This document shows, piece after piece, positions 1-8,759 of a stretch of 64,000 bases of DNA. The position numbers and the translations under genes are program-made. The notes beneath the pieces were generated by a model that ran no database searches, was not told where the DNA came from, and worked only from the letters and a program-made list of their open reading frames with translations. Every line of letters starts with the position of its first letter. Position 1 is the first letter of the stretch. The DNA is from Corynebacterium crudilactis. Lineage in GTDB: Bacteria > Actinomycetota > Actinomycetes > Mycobacteriales > Mycobacteriaceae. Location: contig NZ_CP015622.1 in NCBI RefSeq assembly GCF_001643015.1, positions 757,358 through 821,357 of the forward strand, read 5' to 3'.

Positions 1-881
1 GGATTAGTCAGTGTGCCAGAAGAAAGCACCTGGTTGACCAAAGAAGCCATGAAAGATTGCTGGCGAACGATACGGTCAAGATCGCCACGGGGGAGATCAT
101 GGCGCTGACGCACATAAGACAACGCATCCGGGCCACCCAAGAATTGGCGACCAGCCGGGAAGTTTGCACCAGACAGCGGCTCATCCACTGCATTATTAAG
201 GCAGACCTCAACGCCACCGACAGCATCCGTGAGTAACACGAACCCTAAAAGACCAATTTCTGCATAGTGATCAACAGTGACACCAGTGAGATCAGAAACA
301 GCACCAATCAGGCCCTCACGGCCAGATTCCTTGGCACGCTTTTCCAATTCAGATTCATTGGTGAAGCCCTGATTCATGAGCTCCCCGCGTCGGGCATCCT
401 TGTGCGCGCCGTAGACACCGTTGATTTTCATATTTCCGTAGTCGGAATCATGAACATAAGTATCACGCGGAATAGACACCGCAGTGGCAGAAGAACCATC
501 GTTCGGAATTCGAATCACCATGATGGTATCGGTGTTATCGTTTTCCTCATCGCCTGCGCGGAGCAGCGCCAACTCTTCCTCAGTCAGGGAATTACCCTGC
601 GCATCGGAACGGGAATCAGAACCCACCAACAAAATATCGGTAGCACCGTCTTCCGCCTGGCCATCCAAAACACCCTTGCCACCACCGAGCGTGAGGTTAC
701 CGGCGTTTGCTACATCGCCGACCTTTCCCACGGCGAAATAACCGAGCCCGGAAACCAACAGCACCAACACCGAAACAAAAGCAATAACGCTTCGAAATAT
801 TGGGTGGCCTGCTTGTTTAATTGATTGCATTGCTGCCGGAGCAGGCTTAATGTCACGGACGGGGCGATACTTTTCAGTCAC
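1..881 (-). CDS. lcpA: LCP (LytR-CpsA-Psr) family cell wall ligase, C-terminus cut by window edge
   Basis: LCP enzymes transfer polyprenyl-linked glycopolymers onto peptidoglycan; in corynebacteria LcpA attaches arabinogalactan (family knowledge). Reading the minus strand from a GTG at 881 gives a basic cytoplasmic head, one hydrophobic anchor at about residues 27-48, and an extracellular LCP domain. Visible motifs are TDILLVGSDSR, DTIMVIRI, SIPRDTYV and, near the edge, YVRQRHDLPRGDLDR. These carry the Arg and Asp residues that bind the pyrophosphate of the lipid carrier. The C-terminal part, where many LCPs carry an LytR_C domain, lies outside the window. It is divergent from wbbL, and this pairing with arabinogalactan genes supports the role. 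AAGGG lies 10 nt before the GTG. Confidence 0.9.
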   Translation of the reverse strand, partial: MTEKYRPVRDIKPAPAAMQSIKQAGHPIFRSVIAFVSVLVLLVSGLGYFAVGKVGDVANAGNLTLGGGKGVLDGQAEDGATDILLVGSDSRSDAQGNSLTEEELALLRAGDEENDNTDTIMVIRIPNDGSSATAVSIPRDTYVHDSDYGNMKINGVYGAHKDARRGELMNQGFTNESELEKRAKESGREGLIGAVSDLTGVTVDHYAEIGLLGFVLLTDAVGGVEVCLNNAVDEPLSGANFPAGRQFLGGPDALSYVRQRHDLPRGDLDRIVRQQSFMASLVNQVLSSGTLTN

Positions 882-1122
882 GTGCTGTTAACCCTTCGCG
901 GATTGTGGTGGGTAATAATGGACAAGGAATGTGAAGCGAGCCGGGAACACACTTTAAAGAAGATTTAAAGAAAATACTGCTTCAAGTTTTATTTCTACTT
1001 CCTTGAAATTATGGAAAACCATACGTCCTGGACAATTCTAAGCCATGCATTGGAGTTTTCCTCAACGCTTGTCGGGAGTGGCGGATTCTTCTTGCAAACT
1101 TAAACCACTAAGCTTTCGCATC

Positions 1123-2019
1123 GTGAGTACTTTGAATTTCCCCATCGCTGTGATTACGGTGACCTATTCGCCAGGCAAGTACTTGGCGTCGTTCCTGGAT
1201 TCGTTGCCAGGTGCGACTTCACAGGGCACCCACGTTGTGATGGCAGACAATGGATCTGTAGATGGCGTTCCTGAGCAGGCAACGAAGGAACGAAGCAATG
1301 TGGAGTTCTTATCCACAGGCGGCAACTTAGGTTATGGCACCGCAATTAATATTGCAGCAAAGTCTTTGCGTGCGCGCCGGGATGCAGGGGAGATCGACGG
1401 AGAGTTTTTCCTCGTCTCTAATCCTGATGTTGTGTTTGATGAAGATTCCATCGATCAATTAGTGGAATGTGCGAAACGTCACCCAAATGCTGGTGCTGTT
1501 GGGCCGCTGATTCGGGAAGCTGATGGTTCGGCGTATCCATCGGCTCGTGCAGTTCCCACATTGGCAAACGGCATCGGACACGCTTTGCTTGGCTCCGTGT
1601 GGAAATCCAATCCATGGTCTGCTGCATATCGTGATGATGATGACATGGAAACTGAACGCACCGCAGGTTGGCTGTCTGGATCGTGCCTTCTACTCCGATG
1701 GTCTGCTTTTGAGCAGATTGGTGGTTTTGATGAGCGCTACTTCATGTATATGGAAGACGTTGATCTTGGCGATCGTCTCACACGCGCAGGCTTTGACAAT
1801 GTTTTTTGCCCAAGCGCGCAGATCACGCATGCAAAGGGACACGTTGCAGGTAAAAATCCAGAACATATGTTGCCCGCACATCATGAAAGTGCCTACCGTT
1901 TCCAAGCGGACCGATTGGCAAAACCATGGCAGGCACCTCTGCGTTTAGCCCTGCGCATCGGCTTGAAAGTACGCGCTGGAGTAGCAGTGGCGCTGTCAAA
2001 GGCTAAATCTAAAAGCTAA
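1123..2019 (+). CDS. wbbL: rhamnosyltransferase WbbL, GT2 family
   Basis: Likely adds rhamnose to decaprenyl-PP-GlcNAc, completing the linker disaccharide that joins arabinogalactan to peptidoglycan, on the cytoplasmic face of the membrane. The GT-A fold is visible: an N-terminal VITVTYSPG strand, ADNGSVDG, GNLGYGTAIN, the SNPDVVF motif in the DxD position, and the acceptor-side GWLSGSCLLLR and ERYFMYMEDVDLG motifs. I chose the GTG at 1123 because mycobacterial WbbL begins at the equivalent of this VTYSPG strand. The open frame continues upstream to an ATG at 1045, but those 26 residues look unconserved and neither start has a good ribosome binding site. It is followed by manC in the order seen in mycobacteria. 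Confidence 0.85.
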   Translation: MSTLNFPIAVITVTYSPGKYLASFLDSLPGATSQGTHVVMADNGSVDGVPEQATKERSNVEFLSTGGNLGYGTAINIAAKSLRARRDAGEIDGEFFLVSNPDVVFDEDSIDQLVECAKRHPNAGAVGPLIREADGSAYPSARAVPTLANGIGHALLGSVWKSNPWSAAYRDDDDMETERTAGWLSGSCLLLRWSAFEQIGGFDERYFMYMEDVDLGDRLTRAGFDNVFCPSAQITHAKGHVAGKNPEHMLPAHHESAYRFQADRLAKPWQAPLRLALRIGLKVRAGVAVALSKAKSKS

Positions 2020-2179
2020 ACCGCACTGAGACCTGAATGCAGACGAATGTAAAGTATGTCTAAACAATGGTCTTGAATAATAGCGGGGAATATCGTTTCA
2101 GCAGACGTTATCGCATCTGATGAAATCTGCTTAAACCTGATGAAATCTGCAAGCCCTAAATCGAGTGAAACAGGAACAC

Positions 2180-3268
2180 ATGACTTTTTCTGACAACAGC
2201 ACAAACGTAGATGCTGTCATCTTGGTCGGTGGCAAAGGCACCCGACTTCGCCCACTGACCGTCAACACGCCAAAGCCAATGTTGCCAACTGCTGGTCATC
2301 CTTTCTTGACCCACCTCCTTGCGCGCATTAAGGCAGCAGGCATCACCCATGTCGTATTGGGCACCTCTTTCAAGGCCGAAGTGTTTGAAGAACACTTCGG
2401 CGATGGTTCCGACATGGGCCTGGAAATTGAATATGTTGTGGAAGATCAGCCACTGGGCACTGGTGGTGGTATCCGTAACGTTTACGACAAGCTGCGTCAC
2501 GATACCGCGATTGTGTTCAACGGCGATGTGCTTTCCGGTGCTGACCTCAACAGCATCTTGGACACCCACCGTGAAAAGGAAGCGGATCTGACCATGCACC
2601 TGGTGCGTGTGGCTAACCCGCGTGCTTTCGGTTGCGTGCCTACCGATGCTGAAGGTCGTGTGAGTGAATTCCTAGAGAAGACGGAAGATCCACCAACCGA
2701 TCAGATCAACGCGGGCTGCTATGTGTTCAAGAAAGAACTCATCGAGCAGATCCCAGCGGGTCGAGCTGTTTCCGTTGAGCGTGAAACTTTCCCTCAGCTA
2801 CTGGAAGAAGATAAGCGAGTCTTCGGCCATGTGGATACTTCTTATTGGCGCGATATGGGTACCCCAAGCGATTTTGTTCGCGGCTCCGCTGACCTTGTGC
2901 GCGGAATTGCATATTCTCCCCTGCTTGAAGGCAAAACAGGAGAGTCGCTTGTCGACGCCTCCGCCGGCGTTCGCGACGGCGTTTTGCTGCTGGGCGGCAC
3001 CGTAGTCGGCCGCGGCACCGAGATCGGTGCCGGCTGCCGCTTGGACAACACTGTTGTCTTCGATGGCGTGACCATTGAACCAGGTGCGGTTATTGAAAAC
3101 TCCATCATTTCTTCGGGAGCTCGCATCGGGGCAAATGCGCATATCTCTGGCTGCGTGATCGGTGAGGGCGCACAAATCGGTGCACGATGTGAGCTGACTT
3201 CTGGGATGCGCGTTTTCCCAGGCGTGGTTATTCCAGACAGTGGAATTCGTTTTTCTTCTGACCAATAA
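2180..3268 (+). CDS. manC: mannose-1-phosphate guanylyltransferase (GDP-mannose pyrophosphorylase)
   Basis: Makes GDP-mannose from mannose-1-phosphate and GTP for PIM, lipomannan and lipoarabinomannan synthesis. The N-terminal nucleotidyltransferase has the signature ILVGGKGTRLRPLT, with KPMLP after it and FNGDVLSG as the metal-binding segment. The C-terminus is a left-handed beta-helix of hexapeptide repeats (for example GTEIGAGCRLDNTVVF and GARIGANAHISG). Sequence alone cannot exclude a dTDP-glucose type substrate; this gene has also been called rmlA2. Its position with wbbL, manB and manA favours GDP-mannose. The ATG at 2180 is preceded by AGGA 4 nt upstream; a GTG at 2165 is an alternative. 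Confidence 0.88.
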   Translation: MTFSDNSTNVDAVILVGGKGTRLRPLTVNTPKPMLPTAGHPFLTHLLARIKAAGITHVVLGTSFKAEVFEEHFGDGSDMGLEIEYVVEDQPLGTGGGIRNVYDKLRHDTAIVFNGDVLSGADLNSILDTHREKEADLTMHLVRVANPRAFGCVPTDAEGRVSEFLEKTEDPPTDQINAGCYVFKKELIEQIPAGRAVSVERETFPQLLEEDKRVFGHVDTSYWRDMGTPSDFVRGSADLVRGIAYSPLLEGKTGESLVDASAGVRDGVLLLGGTVVGRGTEIGAGCRLDNTVVFDGVTIEPGAVIENSIISSGARIGANAHISGCVIGEGAQIGARCELTSGMRVFPGVVIPDSGIRFSSDQ

Positions 3269-3663
3269 GAGATGCTTTGGTGTCCAAACAGTTAATTAAT
3301 TTAACTTTCTGTCCGGGCATTAATTTATTTCCGTTTTTGTGGCATTTGATGGTGAAAAGTAGTGTCCGCACTTGTGTCACGTGCTGATATTGTGGCAAAA
3401 TCTGCTTTTATAAGATTCATGCCACAATATGTAGTACCCCTGTAAAAGACCCCCGGCAACGGGGTTTTGTGACTGATGTGAATATTGTGAATTAACCAGA
3501 GGAAGAATTGCACATTTTTTCCAGAACGGTTGACGGCGATATACAGGCACGTGTGTAATCACTTGAGAGCAAGGAAACTTTTCAGGAACCTGCTTGGGAA
3601 TTAAATTATTCCAAATACGAACAGATATAACACGGCTTTGAAAGTGAGTAAGGGGGGCGAGAG
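3269..3663. other. 395-nt AT-rich intergenic region before whcD with palindromes
   Basis: No convincing gene. It holds an 11-bp inverted repeat, ATATTGTGGCA at 3387-3397 and TGCCACAATAT at 3420-3430, enclosing an AT-rich loop. A short CCCC/GGGG hairpin followed by TTTT lies at about 3444-3468 and could act as an attenuator or as the manC terminator. The length and structure suggest a long regulatory or leader region for whcD. A purine-rich stretch ending GGGGGGCGAGAG directly precedes the whcD ATG. Confidence 0.5.
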
Positions 3664-3978
3664 ATGGAAGATTCAGCAGGGGATGCATCTGCAAACAAGC
3701 ACGCAGACCACACTCGCACCGCACTGGAGATGACATTGGATGATCTGTTCGGCGCGGTTGAACAAGAATGGCAGGAACAGGCACTGTGTGCACAAACTGA
3801 TCCTGAAGCATTCTTTCCAGAAAAAGGCGGTTCAACCCGTGAAGCCAAGAGAATCTGCCAGGGTTGCCCAGTTCGGGATGACTGCCTGGAGTTTGCGCTT
3901 GAGCATGATGAACGCTTTGGCATTTGGGGCGGACTCTCAGAACGTGAACGCCGTCGTTTAAAGCGCGAGATTTCTTAA
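3664..3978 (+). CDS. whcD: WhiB2-type transcriptional regulator WhcD
   Basis: A WhiB-like protein of 104 residues. It would bind a [4Fe-4S] cluster through four cysteines: one in LCAQTD near residue 38, then CQGC and a further Cys in CPVRDDCLEFA at about residues 60-69. The GIWGG turn and a basic tail ERRRLKR follow. WhiB2/WhmD/WhcD proteins are linked to septation and act with WhiA (established knowledge), so the likely job is cell-division control. It sits between the manC and manB blocks exactly as whiB2 does in mycobacteria. The start is the ATG behind a G-rich ribosome binding site. The protein ends just before a strong hairpin terminator. Confidence 0.92.
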   Translation: MEDSAGDASANKHADHTRTALEMTLDDLFGAVEQEWQEQALCAQTDPEAFFPEKGGSTREAKRICQGCPVRDDCLEFALEHDERFGIWGGLSERERRRLKREIS

Positions 3979-3994
3979 ACCACACAACACAGTC

Positions 3995-4020
3995 AAGCGA
4001 ACTCTTTAGAGTTCGCTTTT
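3995..4020 (+). terminator. Rho-independent terminator of whcD
   Basis: Perfect 11-bp stem (3995-4005 with 4008-4018), a 2-nt loop and a short T run. It also separates whcD from the convergent gene at 4028-4486. Confidence 0.85.
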
Positions 4021-4027
4021 GTGCTTT

Positions 4028-4486
4028 CTAGAGGTCCTGGAATCCTGGATCGATATCTCGTGGATCAATATTGAGATAATTCGCCACCAACGAAGTCAGT
4101 ACATGCGTGAGAAGTTCATGGCGTTCCACCGAGCTGGTTATTCTTTGTTCGATGGGCATCCGGAAAATAACGATGCGTGCTCTCGTAGGGTTTCCCTTGG
4201 TATCAATCGCTGGAGGGATAACACGGCCTAGGGGGACTGGGCCATCTGCGGTGATCTCGTCTGGAAGAACTGCGAGGTCTGCACTGAGACGCATGCGCGG
4301 GATAGTATCCACTGCGATATCCAGGTTTTTTAGTTCTTTTTGGTAGATCCCATACAAAGGGGAGTAGGCCTCAAGAACTGCGCGGTCGAATATTTTCCTT
4401 CGGGACGCATGGCGGGGAACTCCAGTTGGCAAAAGAGGTCCGCGGAGACCACGGCCGTGTCGATTGCGGAAAGTTCTCGTGTGCAT
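4028..4486 (-). CDS. Rv3259-like conserved actinobacterial protein, zincin-like fold with degenerate motif
   Basis: A 152-residue protein conserved next to DUF3499 genes in actinobacteria (Rv3259 in M. tuberculosis). It resembles the small zincin-like metallopeptidase family. Recognisable conserved stretches are RGPLLP near the N-terminus, AVLEAYSPL, LDIAVDTIPRMR and the GNPTRARIVIFRMPIE strand. Where peptidases have HExxH plus a third His, this protein reads ERHELLTHVLTSLVANYL, so HExxH is not met. Peptidase activity is therefore doubtful. The start at 4486 (MHTRTF) matches the expected protein length; the open frame extends further upstream but would overlap the divergent promoter of the DUF3499 gene. 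Confidence 0.75.
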   Translation of the reverse strand: MHTRTFRNRHGRGLRGPLLPTGVPRHASRRKIFDRAVLEAYSPLYGIYQKELKNLDIAVDTIPRMRLSADLAVLPDEITADGPVPLGRVIPPAIDTKGNPTRARIVIFRMPIEQRITSSVERHELLTHVLTSLVANYLNIDPRDIDPGFQDL

Positions 4487-4565
4487 GAAAAGAAATTCTA
4501 GGTGTGTTGAGCTGCAAAAAGGTATTGGCGCGCCGAGTGCGACTGTCAAAACCTCAACCAAAGGT

Positions 4566-4571
4566 CTAAAC
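4566..4571 (+). promoter_or_regulatory. -10 element TAAACT for a leaderless DUF3499 transcript
   Basis: TAAACT fits the corynebacterial TANANT -10 pattern. Its end is 9 nt from the GTG at 4581, so transcription should begin at or a few bases before the start codon. No ribosome binding site is present. Confidence 0.5.
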
Positions 4572-4580
4572 TTTGGGCTC

Positions 4581-4979
4581 GTGAGTCAGTTTCGTCGTTG
4601 TTCCCGCCCCGGTTGTGGCAAGCCCGCCGTTGCCACCCTCACCTATGCCTACTCGGATTCCACTGCGGTGGTCGGTCCGTTGGCGCCTGCTGCAGAACCA
4701 CATAGCTGGGATCTGTGCGAGCACCATGCAGAGCGCATCACAGCGCCTCTTGGTTGGGAGATGCTGCGCGTCAATGGCATCCCAGTTGAAGATGATGAAG
4801 ATCTCACCGCGCTTGCTCAAGCTGTTCGAGAAGCAGGACGCACTGTTAGTGGTCTCGTCTCTGAAGATGAAGTGGGGGGTAACCACCCAGTTAATCGGAG
4901 CGCACGGATCTCGGAACGCAAGATCCACCGCAAGGGCCACCTCTACGTTGTGCCTGATAGGGACGATTCCGAGGAATAG
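4581..4979 (+). CDS. DUF3499 family protein
   Basis: A 132-residue actinobacterial protein (Rv3258c-like). The N-terminus carries CSRPGCGKPAVATLTY, and further on DLCEHHAERI and GWEML follow; the Cys and His residues suggest a small zinc-binding domain. The C-terminus is polar and ends in a basic GHLYVVPD segment. Function is unknown. Conserved placement directly upstream of the phosphomannomutase gene suggests an envelope or mannose-metabolism link, which is an inference. I chose the GTG at 4581 rather than the upstream ATG at 4464 because the family starts just before the Cys motif and because a -10 element lies at 4566. Confidence 0.8.
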   Translation: MSQFRRCSRPGCGKPAVATLTYAYSDSTAVVGPLAPAAEPHSWDLCEHHAERITAPLGWEMLRVNGIPVEDDEDLTALAQAVREAGRTVSGLVSEDEVGGNHPVNRSARISERKIHRKGHLYVVPDRDDSEE

Positions 4980-5052
4980 GCATTCGGAGTGGATGCGTTG
5001 TGAGGGTAGTATTGCATAAGTTATTTTTGTTGCCTACACCCTTCGAGGATTT

Positions 5053-6429
5053 ATGCGTACCCGTGAATCTGTCACAGCTGTAATCAAGGCCTATGACGTC
5101 CGAGGCGTCGTCGGCGTCGATATTGATGCCGATTTCATTGCTGAGACTGGTGCTGCCTTTGGTCGACTCATGCGTGGTGAAGGTGAAACCACCGTTGCCA
5201 TCGGCCACGATATGCGCGACTCTTCCCCAGAACTTGCCCAGGCTTTCGCAGCTGGTGTGACTGCCCAGGGGCTTGATGTTGTCCTTTTGGGACTCACTTC
5301 CACCGATGAGCTGTATTTCGCTTCTGGCACATTGAAGTGTGCGGGTGCAATGTTCACCGCTTCGCACAACCCTGCTGAGTACAACGGCATCAAGCTGTGC
5401 CGTACCGGTGCTCGCCCAGTCGGCCAGGATTCCGGTCTTGCCAACATCATTGATGATCTCGTTGAGGGCGTTCCGGCATTCGATGGAGAGCATGGCTCCG
5501 TCACCGAGCAGGATCTGCTGAGCGCATATGCTGCGTACTTGAACGAGCTGGTTGATCTCAACGGTATTCGTCCGTTGAAGGTTGCTGTGGATGCAGCAAA
5601 CGGTATGGGCGGATTCACAGTTCCTGAGGTATTCAAGGGACTTCCACTTGATGTCGCACCATTGTATTTCGAACTTGATGGCAACTTCCCCAATCATGAG
5701 GCCAATCCTTTGGAGCCTGCGAACTTGGTTGATCTGCAGAAGTTCACCGTAGAAACCGGATCCGATATTGGCTTGGCTTTCGACGGTGACGCCGATCGTT
5801 GCTTCGTTGTTGATGAAAAAGGACAGCCAGTAAGCCCTTCCGCGATCTGTGCAATCGTGGCAGAGCGCTACCTGGCAAAGCTGCCGGGCTCAACCATTAT
5901 TCACAACCTGATCACCTCGAAGGCTGTCCCTGAGATCATCGCGGAAAATGGTGGCACTGCAGTGCGTACCCGTGTGGGCCACTCCTTCATTAAGGCGATG
6001 ATGGCAGAAACTGGCGCGGCATTTGGTGGCGAGCACTCTGCGCATTACTACTTCACTGAGTTCTTCAATGCAGATTCCGGCATTTTGGCTGCGATGCACG
6101 TGCTTGCGGCTTTGGGCGGACAAGATGAGCCATTGAGCGAGATGATGGCTAAATACAACCGATACGTTGCTTCAGGCGAGTTGAACTCTCGTTTGGCTGA
6201 TGCACAAGCTCAGCAGGAACGTACTCAGGCAGTGTTGGATGCCTTTGCTGATCGCACCGCATCAGTGGATAACCTTGATGGCGTGACCGTGCAGCTTGAG
6301 GGAACTTCTGCATGGTTTAACGTTCGTGCTTCCAACACTGAGCCGCTACTGCGTCTGAACGTGGAAGCTGCGACCACTGAAGAAGTTGATGCTTTGGTTG
6401 CTGAGATCCTGGGAATTATTCGGGCGTAA
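5053..6429 (+). CDS. manB: phosphomannomutase (phosphohexomutase)
   Basis: Converts mannose-6-phosphate to mannose-1-phosphate, the step between ManA and ManC. The four-domain alpha-D-phosphohexomutase layout is visible: the N-terminal KAYDVRGVVG, the phosphoserine loop TASHNPAEYNG at about residue 103, the metal loop DGDADR near residue 245, the sugar-binding GGEHSAHYYF near residue 326 and the C-terminal phosphate loop RASNTEP. Its 458 residues are typical. GAGGA lies 3 nt before the ATG. Mycobacterial counterparts are called pmmA or manB (Rv3257c). Some dual use on glucose phosphates is possible in this family. Confidence 0.93.
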   Translation: MRTRESVTAVIKAYDVRGVVGVDIDADFIAETGAAFGRLMRGEGETTVAIGHDMRDSSPELAQAFAAGVTAQGLDVVLLGLTSTDELYFASGTLKCAGAMFTASHNPAEYNGIKLCRTGARPVGQDSGLANIIDDLVEGVPAFDGEHGSVTEQDLLSAYAAYLNELVDLNGIRPLKVAVDAANGMGGFTVPEVFKGLPLDVAPLYFELDGNFPNHEANPLEPANLVDLQKFTVETGSDIGLAFDGDADRCFVVDEKGQPVSPSAICAIVAERYLAKLPGSTIIHNLITSKAVPEIIAENGGTAVRTRVGHSFIKAMMAETGAAFGGEHSAHYYFTEFFNADSGILAAMHVLAALGGQDEPLSEMMAKYNRYVASGELNSRLADAQAQQERTQAVLDAFADRTASVDNLDGVTVQLEGTSAWFNVRASNTEPLLRLNVEAATTEEVDALVAEILGIIRA

Positions 6430-6502
6430 GCGTATTTTCCAACAGGCAGCACGGGTTTTCCTTATCCTTAGAGGTTAACGCAAGGAAAGGACAATAATTC
6501 TC

Positions 6503-7510
6503 GTGGTGCAAGTGGACAATACCTTTTATGATGGTTCCTCCTATGACCCCGAAACCGTAAGGTTTTTTGATGTCGCGCAGGAAGGCGCACAGGTTCGTCT
6601 CATCGGCGGACTTGTTGCCCAAGGTGCGTTAAAAGCTTTTGAGGGGTTGCGTCCACGCAGCGTGGTCGTGATGGTTGAGGGGCAAATCAACCGCAGCTGT
6701 GTGAATTTGGTCGAGGTGCTACATTCGCCCATGCGACAACCACTGGTGATTACATCGACGCTGCCGCACTATATTGGCGCGCTCGATGTGCTCATCGTGA
6801 TCACCGAAAATGGTGCAGATGACAAAGCGCTCAAGGCTTTGCTCACGGCAGCGCAGCGGGGCGTGGCCACGCTGCTGTTAGGCCCGAGTGCGGGCCCGCT
6901 TATCGACGAAGCCCCCAAGGACACCTTCGTCCTGCCAACCTTGCCTACCGCTGCTGGCTTGTCACCCGCCCGCATCGTGGCGTCGATAAGCACGCTTCTA
7001 GATCTTTTCGAATCAGATCCAAGTATCATTGCGGATCGTTTACAACACCTTTCTGATTGCATTGATGAAGAGGTGGAATCTTTATCGCCGGAACGTGATG
7101 AGCTGGTGAATCCAGGGCGAAAATTGCGCAGTTATGTGGAAAATTCTCGCATTGTTCATACCGGTAGAAGCGATATGGGACTGGCAATAGCCAATGTCAT
7201 CGCGCCGCTATGGACTCGACGCGGTTTGGTATCGACTGTTCTAGATTATCCAGAGCTGATGGAGTCACTTCCAGAGTTACGCGGACCTGCTCCAATTGCT
7301 GATGATATTTTCCATGACCCATTCCTTGATGAGAGCCCAATGATGGTACCGTTTAGGGCTGTTGTCTGGGCCGAAGAGGAACCCGGAGTCCCCGATGCCA
7401 TGGCGCAAAGCTGCGACGGACCTAGCAAAGGGGCGCTGACACAAGCACTGCGATTACTGGTGCGAGGCCAGTCAGCCACGACCTATTCCATTGAAGAAAA
7501 GGATTTGTAA
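6503..7510 (+). CDS. TobH-like protein with SIS-type sugar isomerase fold
   Basis: A 335-residue protein matching the mycobacterial Rv3256c/TobH family that always sits between phosphomannomutase and mannose-6-phosphate isomerase. It begins with a tandem GTG-GTG; the frame ends directly against manA, whose ATG follows the TAA with no gap, so the two are translationally linked. It contains alternating hydrophobic strands (RSVVVMVEG, ALDVLIVITEN, VATLLLGPSAG) that fit a SIS-like Rossmann domain binding a phosphosugar. No catalytic residue can be assigned. Function is likely in mannose-phosphate metabolism, by context only. Confidence 0.75.
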   Translation: MVQVDNTFYDGSSYDPETVRFFDVAQEGAQVRLIGGLVAQGALKAFEGLRPRSVVVMVEGQINRSCVNLVEVLHSPMRQPLVITSTLPHYIGALDVLIVITENGADDKALKALLTAAQRGVATLLLGPSAGPLIDEAPKDTFVLPTLPTAAGLSPARIVASISTLLDLFESDPSIIADRLQHLSDCIDEEVESLSPERDELVNPGRKLRSYVENSRIVHTGRSDMGLAIANVIAPLWTRRGLVSTVLDYPELMESLPELRGPAPIADDIFHDPFLDESPMMVPFRAVVWAEEEPGVPDAMAQSCDGPSKGALTQALRLLVRGQSATTYSIEEKDL

Positions 7511-8695
7511 ATGGAGCTACTGGAAGGCTCATTGCGCACCTACCCTTGGGGTTCAAGGACGCTGATCGCTGAGCTCAAAGGCGAACAAACTCCTTCGGCT
7601 CGCCCAGAGGCAGAGCTTTGGTTTGGCGCCCACCCAGGATCCCCGTCAGCTGTTGGCGGGAGCGCACTCAACGATGTTATTGCAGCTGACCCTGAAGCCG
7701 CTTTGGGCTCTCGGGTTGCAACAGAGTTTGATAATGAACTTCCATTCCTCCTCAAGATTCTTGCGGCAGGAGCACCACTTTCTTTGCAAGCGCATCCATC
7801 TTTGGAGCAGGCTCGTGAAGGATTCGCCCGTGAAAATGCTGCGGGCATCAACGTAGCTGCATCGAATCGCAACTACCGCGATCCGAACCACAAACCAGAG
7901 TTGATCGTTGCTCTTACGGAATTCGTTGCGATGGCAGGTTTCCGTCCGCTGCACAAGACTCTGACCATCTTTGATGTCTTGGCGTGTGAACCTCTTGATC
8001 GCTACCGCAGCATGCTGACAGTTGATAATGAGAAAGAATCGCTGCGCGCACTATTTACCACCTGGATCACCATCCCGATTGGTAAGCGCCACGAACTCAT
8101 TGATGCCCTCATCGCCGCAGCGCATGCATACCTTGAGACAAACGATCGGGATGAAGAGATCGCCTTCGTCTTGTCTAATGTCATCGAACTCAACGAACAA
8201 TACCCAGGCGATGTCGGAGTTTTGGGCGCACTGCTCTTGAACTTCTACAAACTTGCCCCAGGCGAAGCACTGTATCTTGATGCAGCAAATCTGCACGCGT
8301 ACATCAGCGGACTCGGCGTAGAAATCATGGCTAACTCCGATAACGTCCTTCGTGGTGGCCTGACCTCAAAATACGTCGATGTCCCAGAGCTTGTTCGCGT
8401 CTTGGACTTCAACTCCTTGTCCGATGCACGCGTGAACGCAGCTGTTGATGGTGTGAAAACTCACTACCCAGTGCCGATCAATGAATTCCAACTTGATCGC
8501 GTATCCGTACAAGGCACAGAACAAGCTGAACATGATGGTCCGATGATCATTTTGTGCACGAGAGGCACACTCACCTTGTCCGTAGGGGAGAAGACTGTAG
8601 AGATTTCTGCCGGCCATGCCGCCTGGGTCCCTGCGAGCGACCCGGCAATTGAGATGCGTTCTGATAATGCAGAGGCCTTCTTAGCGCGAGTATAA
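7511..8695 (+). CDS. manA: mannose-6-phosphate isomerase, type I
   Basis: Interconverts fructose-6-phosphate and mannose-6-phosphate, supplying mannose for GDP-mannose. A cupin metalloenzyme: the start YPWGS, the zinc-ligand motif LSLQAHPS at about residue 93, and YRDPNHKPELIVAL with a further His and Glu near residue 120 are all present. The C-terminal cupin has ILCTRGTLTLSVG. Length 394 is usual. The ATG abuts the stop of the TobH-like gene, so an operon manB-tobH-like-manA is likely. It ends before a long perfect hairpin. Confidence 0.93.
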   Translation: MELLEGSLRTYPWGSRTLIAELKGEQTPSARPEAELWFGAHPGSPSAVGGSALNDVIAADPEAALGSRVATEFDNELPFLLKILAAGAPLSLQAHPSLEQAREGFARENAAGINVAASNRNYRDPNHKPELIVALTEFVAMAGFRPLHKTLTIFDVLACEPLDRYRSMLTVDNEKESLRALFTTWITIPIGKRHELIDALIAAAHAYLETNDRDEEIAFVLSNVIELNEQYPGDVGVLGALLLNFYKLAPGEALYLDAANLHAYISGLGVEIMANSDNVLRGGLTSKYVDVPELVRVLDFNSLSDARVNAAVDGVKTHYPVPINEFQLDRVSVQGTEQAEHDGPMIILCTRGTLTLSVGEKTVEISAGHAAWVPASDPAIEMRSDNAEAFLARV

Positions 8696-8709
8696 GATTC
8701 ACGGCCTTC

Positions 8710-8757
8710 AAACACATTGTGCCTCACCTGAGATTTCAGGTGAGGCACAATGTGTTT
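8710..8757. terminator. bidirectional terminator with perfect 22-bp stem
   Basis: 8710-8731 is the exact reverse complement of 8736-8757 with a 4-nt GATT loop. A and T runs at the outer ends let it serve both manA (plus) and the convergent gene ending at 8760 (minus). Confidence 0.9.
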
Positions 8758-8759
8758 AA

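Noticed and set aside
267..824. 185-codon plus-strand frame
   Set aside because: Lies opposite the LCP domain, whose motifs are clear on the minus strand.
4891..5697. 268-codon frame antisense to the DUF3499 and manB genes
   Set aside because: Spans two genuine genes and shows no domain.
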